DNA of 8,453 nt from Actinomycetota bacterium (lineage in GTDB: Bacteria; Actinomycetota; Acidimicrobiia; Acidimicrobiales; Aldehydirespiratoraceae), in contig JAAXHB010000247.1 in NCBI GenBank assembly GCA_012271125.1, forward strand, positions 1 through 8,453, read 5' to 3'. Every line of letters starts with the position of its first letter. Position 1 is the stretch's first letter. Below are positions 7,283 through 8,453 of the stretch, in pieces. The notes under the pieces are model-generated. The model saw nothing but the letters and a program-made list of their open reading frames with translations, did no database searches and was not told where the DNA came from. The position numbers were made by a program, and so were the translations under genes.

Positions 7283-8197
7283 ATGGCAACTCCACAGGCT
7301 GCAATCCTTACTGATCTGCAGAAGTACCAGTGGTACACCCACATGAGCCGCACCGACGGTGCCGACCTTGGCGTGATCAAATCCGCCCTCAGCGCCGCCC
7401 GTGCCGACGCCGCCTCCCAGGGCGTGCACCTTTGCATCCTGTTAGGACCCACCCTCGCTGCCGACCTTGGTATCGAAACCGGCGACGACTTCCAGCCCTA
7501 CCCGGGCTACGCCGCCCCCGACGGGTCAACTGAAGCCAAAGGCACTCAAGAGGAGCTGCTGTTTTGGGTTCACCATGCCGACAAGGACCTCTGCTGGGAA
7601 GTGCAACACACTTTCCGTCAGGCCGTAGCAGGGCACATGGCAGTAGCTCGTGAAACCCCGACCTTCATTTACAAGAACAGCCTTGATTTGACCGGCCATA
7701 TTGACGGCACCGGCAACCCCGCCCCCGAAGACCAGCACGACCGTGCGATCATTGCTGACGGTTCACCTGGCGCAGGCGGGTCGTTTTGCATAGCGCAACG
7801 CTGGGTGCACGACATGAACTACTGGGCGTCGCTGAGCCTCGAGCAAGAGGAGAACACCTTCGGTCGCACCAAATCTGACTCCACCAAGCTTGATGTGCAG
7901 GTTCCAACGTCGCATTTGTCCCATGTCGAACTGCGTGAAGGCACAACCGCCGATGAGGCCACACCCAAGCGCGGTGAGATGGTGCGCCGCTCCACGCCGT
8001 ATGCATTCCACGATGGAACCGTCGGCCTGTACTTCATGGGCTTTTGCAAAACTCAGGCACCGATGCGAGAGCGCATGGAGGCGATGTATGGCATGAACGG
8101 CCAGGAGCTTGACGCCATCACCAAATACTCCACCCCAGCGTCTGGTTCGTTCTACTTCGCCCCATCTATCGAAGCCCTCGACACCGCCTTAAGTTAA
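7283..8197 (+). CDS. DyP-type haem peroxidase, YfeX-like
   Basis: Dye-decolourising peroxidases use haem b and hydrogen peroxide to oxidise varied substrates; the natural substrate of this one is unknown. It has 304 residues, close to the about 300 of YfeX-type enzymes. The hallmark GxxDG motif is GHIDGTGNPAPED, with the distal catalytic Asp at residue 141. GGSFCIAQRWVHDMNYW and FGRTKSDS follow. The proximal haem ligand is probably His211 in TSHLSHVEL; His214 is the less likely alternative. The probable distal Arg is Arg235 in the segment before RSTPYAF, and GLYFMGFCKT follows. There is no Tat or Sec signal, so it should be cytoplasmic. The C-terminus (IEALDTALS) shows no recognisable encapsulin cargo peptide. 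The start ATG is supported by GGAG seven bases upstream. A structured region with a terminator begins directly after the TAA stop. Confidence 0.93.
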   Translation: MATPQAAILTDLQKYQWYTHMSRTDGADLGVIKSALSAARADAASQGVHLCILLGPTLAADLGIETGDDFQPYPGYAAPDGSTEAKGTQEELLFWVHHADKDLCWEVQHTFRQAVAGHMAVARETPTFIYKNSLDLTGHIDGTGNPAPEDQHDRAIIADGSPGAGGSFCIAQRWVHDMNYWASLSLEQEENTFGRTKSDSTKLDVQVPTSHLSHVELREGTTADEATPKRGEMVRRSTPYAFHDGTVGLYFMGFCKTQAPMRERMEAMYGMNGQELDAITKYSTPASGSFYFAPSIEALDTALS

Positions 8198-8200
8198 GGC
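8186..8200. repeat. 7-bp palindrome containing the peroxidase stop codon
   Basis: GCCTTAA and TTAAGGC flank a single G at 8193. The TAA stop (8195-8197) lies inside the right arm. The nearest T-tract is about 14 bases further on, so this is not a standard terminator by itself. Confidence 0.6.
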
Positions 8201-8295
8201 TGGTGCTGTCGGGTTTTTTCTGGACACGCTTCTCGCACGACACCTGCTCCGTAATCGCGTCGCTACCGTCCAGAAATAAACCCGAAGCCCCAGCC
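8198..8295. repeat. Long imperfect inverted repeat, 28-nt arms with 42-nt centre
   Basis: The left arm is 8198-8225 and the right arm 8268-8295. Aligned as a stem they give 26 Watson-Crick pairs, one T-C mismatch (8204/8289), one bulged G (8208) and one bulged T (8277). The central 42 nt (8226-8267) have no strong internal hairpin. The element starts at the first base after the peroxidase stop and its right arm abuts the terminator. It could be a 3'-UTR stabilising stem, part of a complex terminator, or a small palindromic mobile remnant. No target-site duplication is evident and no transposase is present. Confidence 0.85.
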
Positions 8296-8313
8296 CTTCG
8301 TGAAGGGTTTTTT
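8292..8313 (+). terminator. Intrinsic terminator after the peroxidase gene
   Basis: CCCTT (8294-8298) and AAGGG (8303-8307) form a short stem with loop CGTG, extendable by two outer pairs (one of them G-T) at the base, followed by six T residues (8308-8313). Orientation fits termination of the ligase/peroxidase transcript. The stem is short, but it is helped by its position next to the long inverted repeat. Confidence 0.7.
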
Positions 8314-8322
8314 CCCTTCACG
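8299..8322. repeat. Perfect 9-bp inverted repeat around the terminator T-tract
   Basis: CGTGAAGGG (8299-8307) and CCCTTCACG (8314-8322) are perfect complements with the six T residues as the loop. The left arm is shared with the terminator stem, so in RNA the two hairpins are mutually exclusive. Confidence 0.8.
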
Positions 8323-8453
8323 CTTGCTCCACACCACACTCCAACACTGGGAGGTGTTTGTGGTTGACCACCCCTGTCCGTTCATGGTTGTGTTTTGTTC
8401 TTTGGGGCGTCATGCCAGAGGTTTGAACTGTGAGTGATGTTGGGTTAGAGAGG
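8323..8453. other. Non-coding right end with small inverted repeats, no gene seen
   Basis: I see no convincing coding frame, tRNA or rRNA in these 131 bp. There is a hairpin AACAC/GTGTT (8343-8347 with 8354-8358) and an adjoining near-palindrome GTGGTTGACCAC (8360-8371). The latter contains a TTGACC that resembles a -35 hexamer, but I find no good -10 downstream. The plus strand becomes G/T-rich near the edge. It may be the upstream region of a gene outside the window. Confidence 0.35.

Noticed and set aside
8170..8197. Encapsulin targeting peptide on the DyP peroxidase
   Set aside because: The C-terminus ends IEALDTALS right after the catalytic domain with no linker or cargo motif, and no encapsulin gene is in the window.
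8198..8295. Integron attC site or IS terminal repeats
   Set aside because: No attC core-site motifs were seen, no integrase or transposase is present, and no flanking target duplication is apparent.
8415..8453. tRNA or rRNA leader at the right edge (GGTTTGAAC resembles a T-loop)
   Set aside because: The flanking bases do not form the required stem and the TTC of the T-loop is absent, so there is not enough to call an RNA gene.

Overview
The window looks like chromosomal DNA of an actinobacterium, most likely in or near the class Acidimicrobiia. I base this on three things: an S-layer-homology (SLH) style of the 'GCGDGSxFCPxDxVTRGQMAAFLxR' kind, Thr- and Pro-rich linkers in a secreted protein, and a three-subunit (alpha1/alpha2/beta) transhydrogenase. 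GC content is moderate by eye. The taxon is an inference and no phylogenetic marker is present.

Layout. Positions 1-2649 (+) hold the 3' part of a large surface protein whose N-terminus lies upstream of the window. In order it has the end of an SLH region, a polythreonine linker, two Cys-containing beta-sandwich-like modules joined by a proline linker, and fourteen RCC1/BLIP-II-type repeats. It converges, with only 13 bp between stop codons, on a compact minus-strand operon at 5559-2663. That operon encodes the proton-translocating NAD(P)+ transhydrogenase (pntAA-pntAB-pntB). A 92-bp divergent intergenic region then separates pntAA from two plus-strand genes: an acyl-CoA synthetase/4-coumarate-CoA ligase-like enzyme (5652-7196) and a cytoplasmic DyP-type haem peroxidase of the YfeX type (7283-8197).

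Downstream of the peroxidase, positions 8198-8453 contain no gene that I can see. They are rich in secondary structure: a near-perfect 28-nt inverted repeat starting one base after the stop codon, then an intrinsic terminator whose 3' arm can instead pair with a further downstream arm.

How the genes relate. The three pnt genes form one membrane complex that couples hydride transfer between NADH and NADP+ to proton movement, and their overlap and spacing imply co-transcription. The ligase and peroxidase are co-directional and may be co-transcribed, but no shared pathway is evident. The surface protein is functionally independent. I found no CRISPR array, transposase, tRNA, rRNA or phage gene. 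Nothing here is convincingly a new multi-gene system. The most unusual items are the surface-protein architecture, the 3' structured region after the peroxidase, and small tandem duplications at the two ends of pntB.
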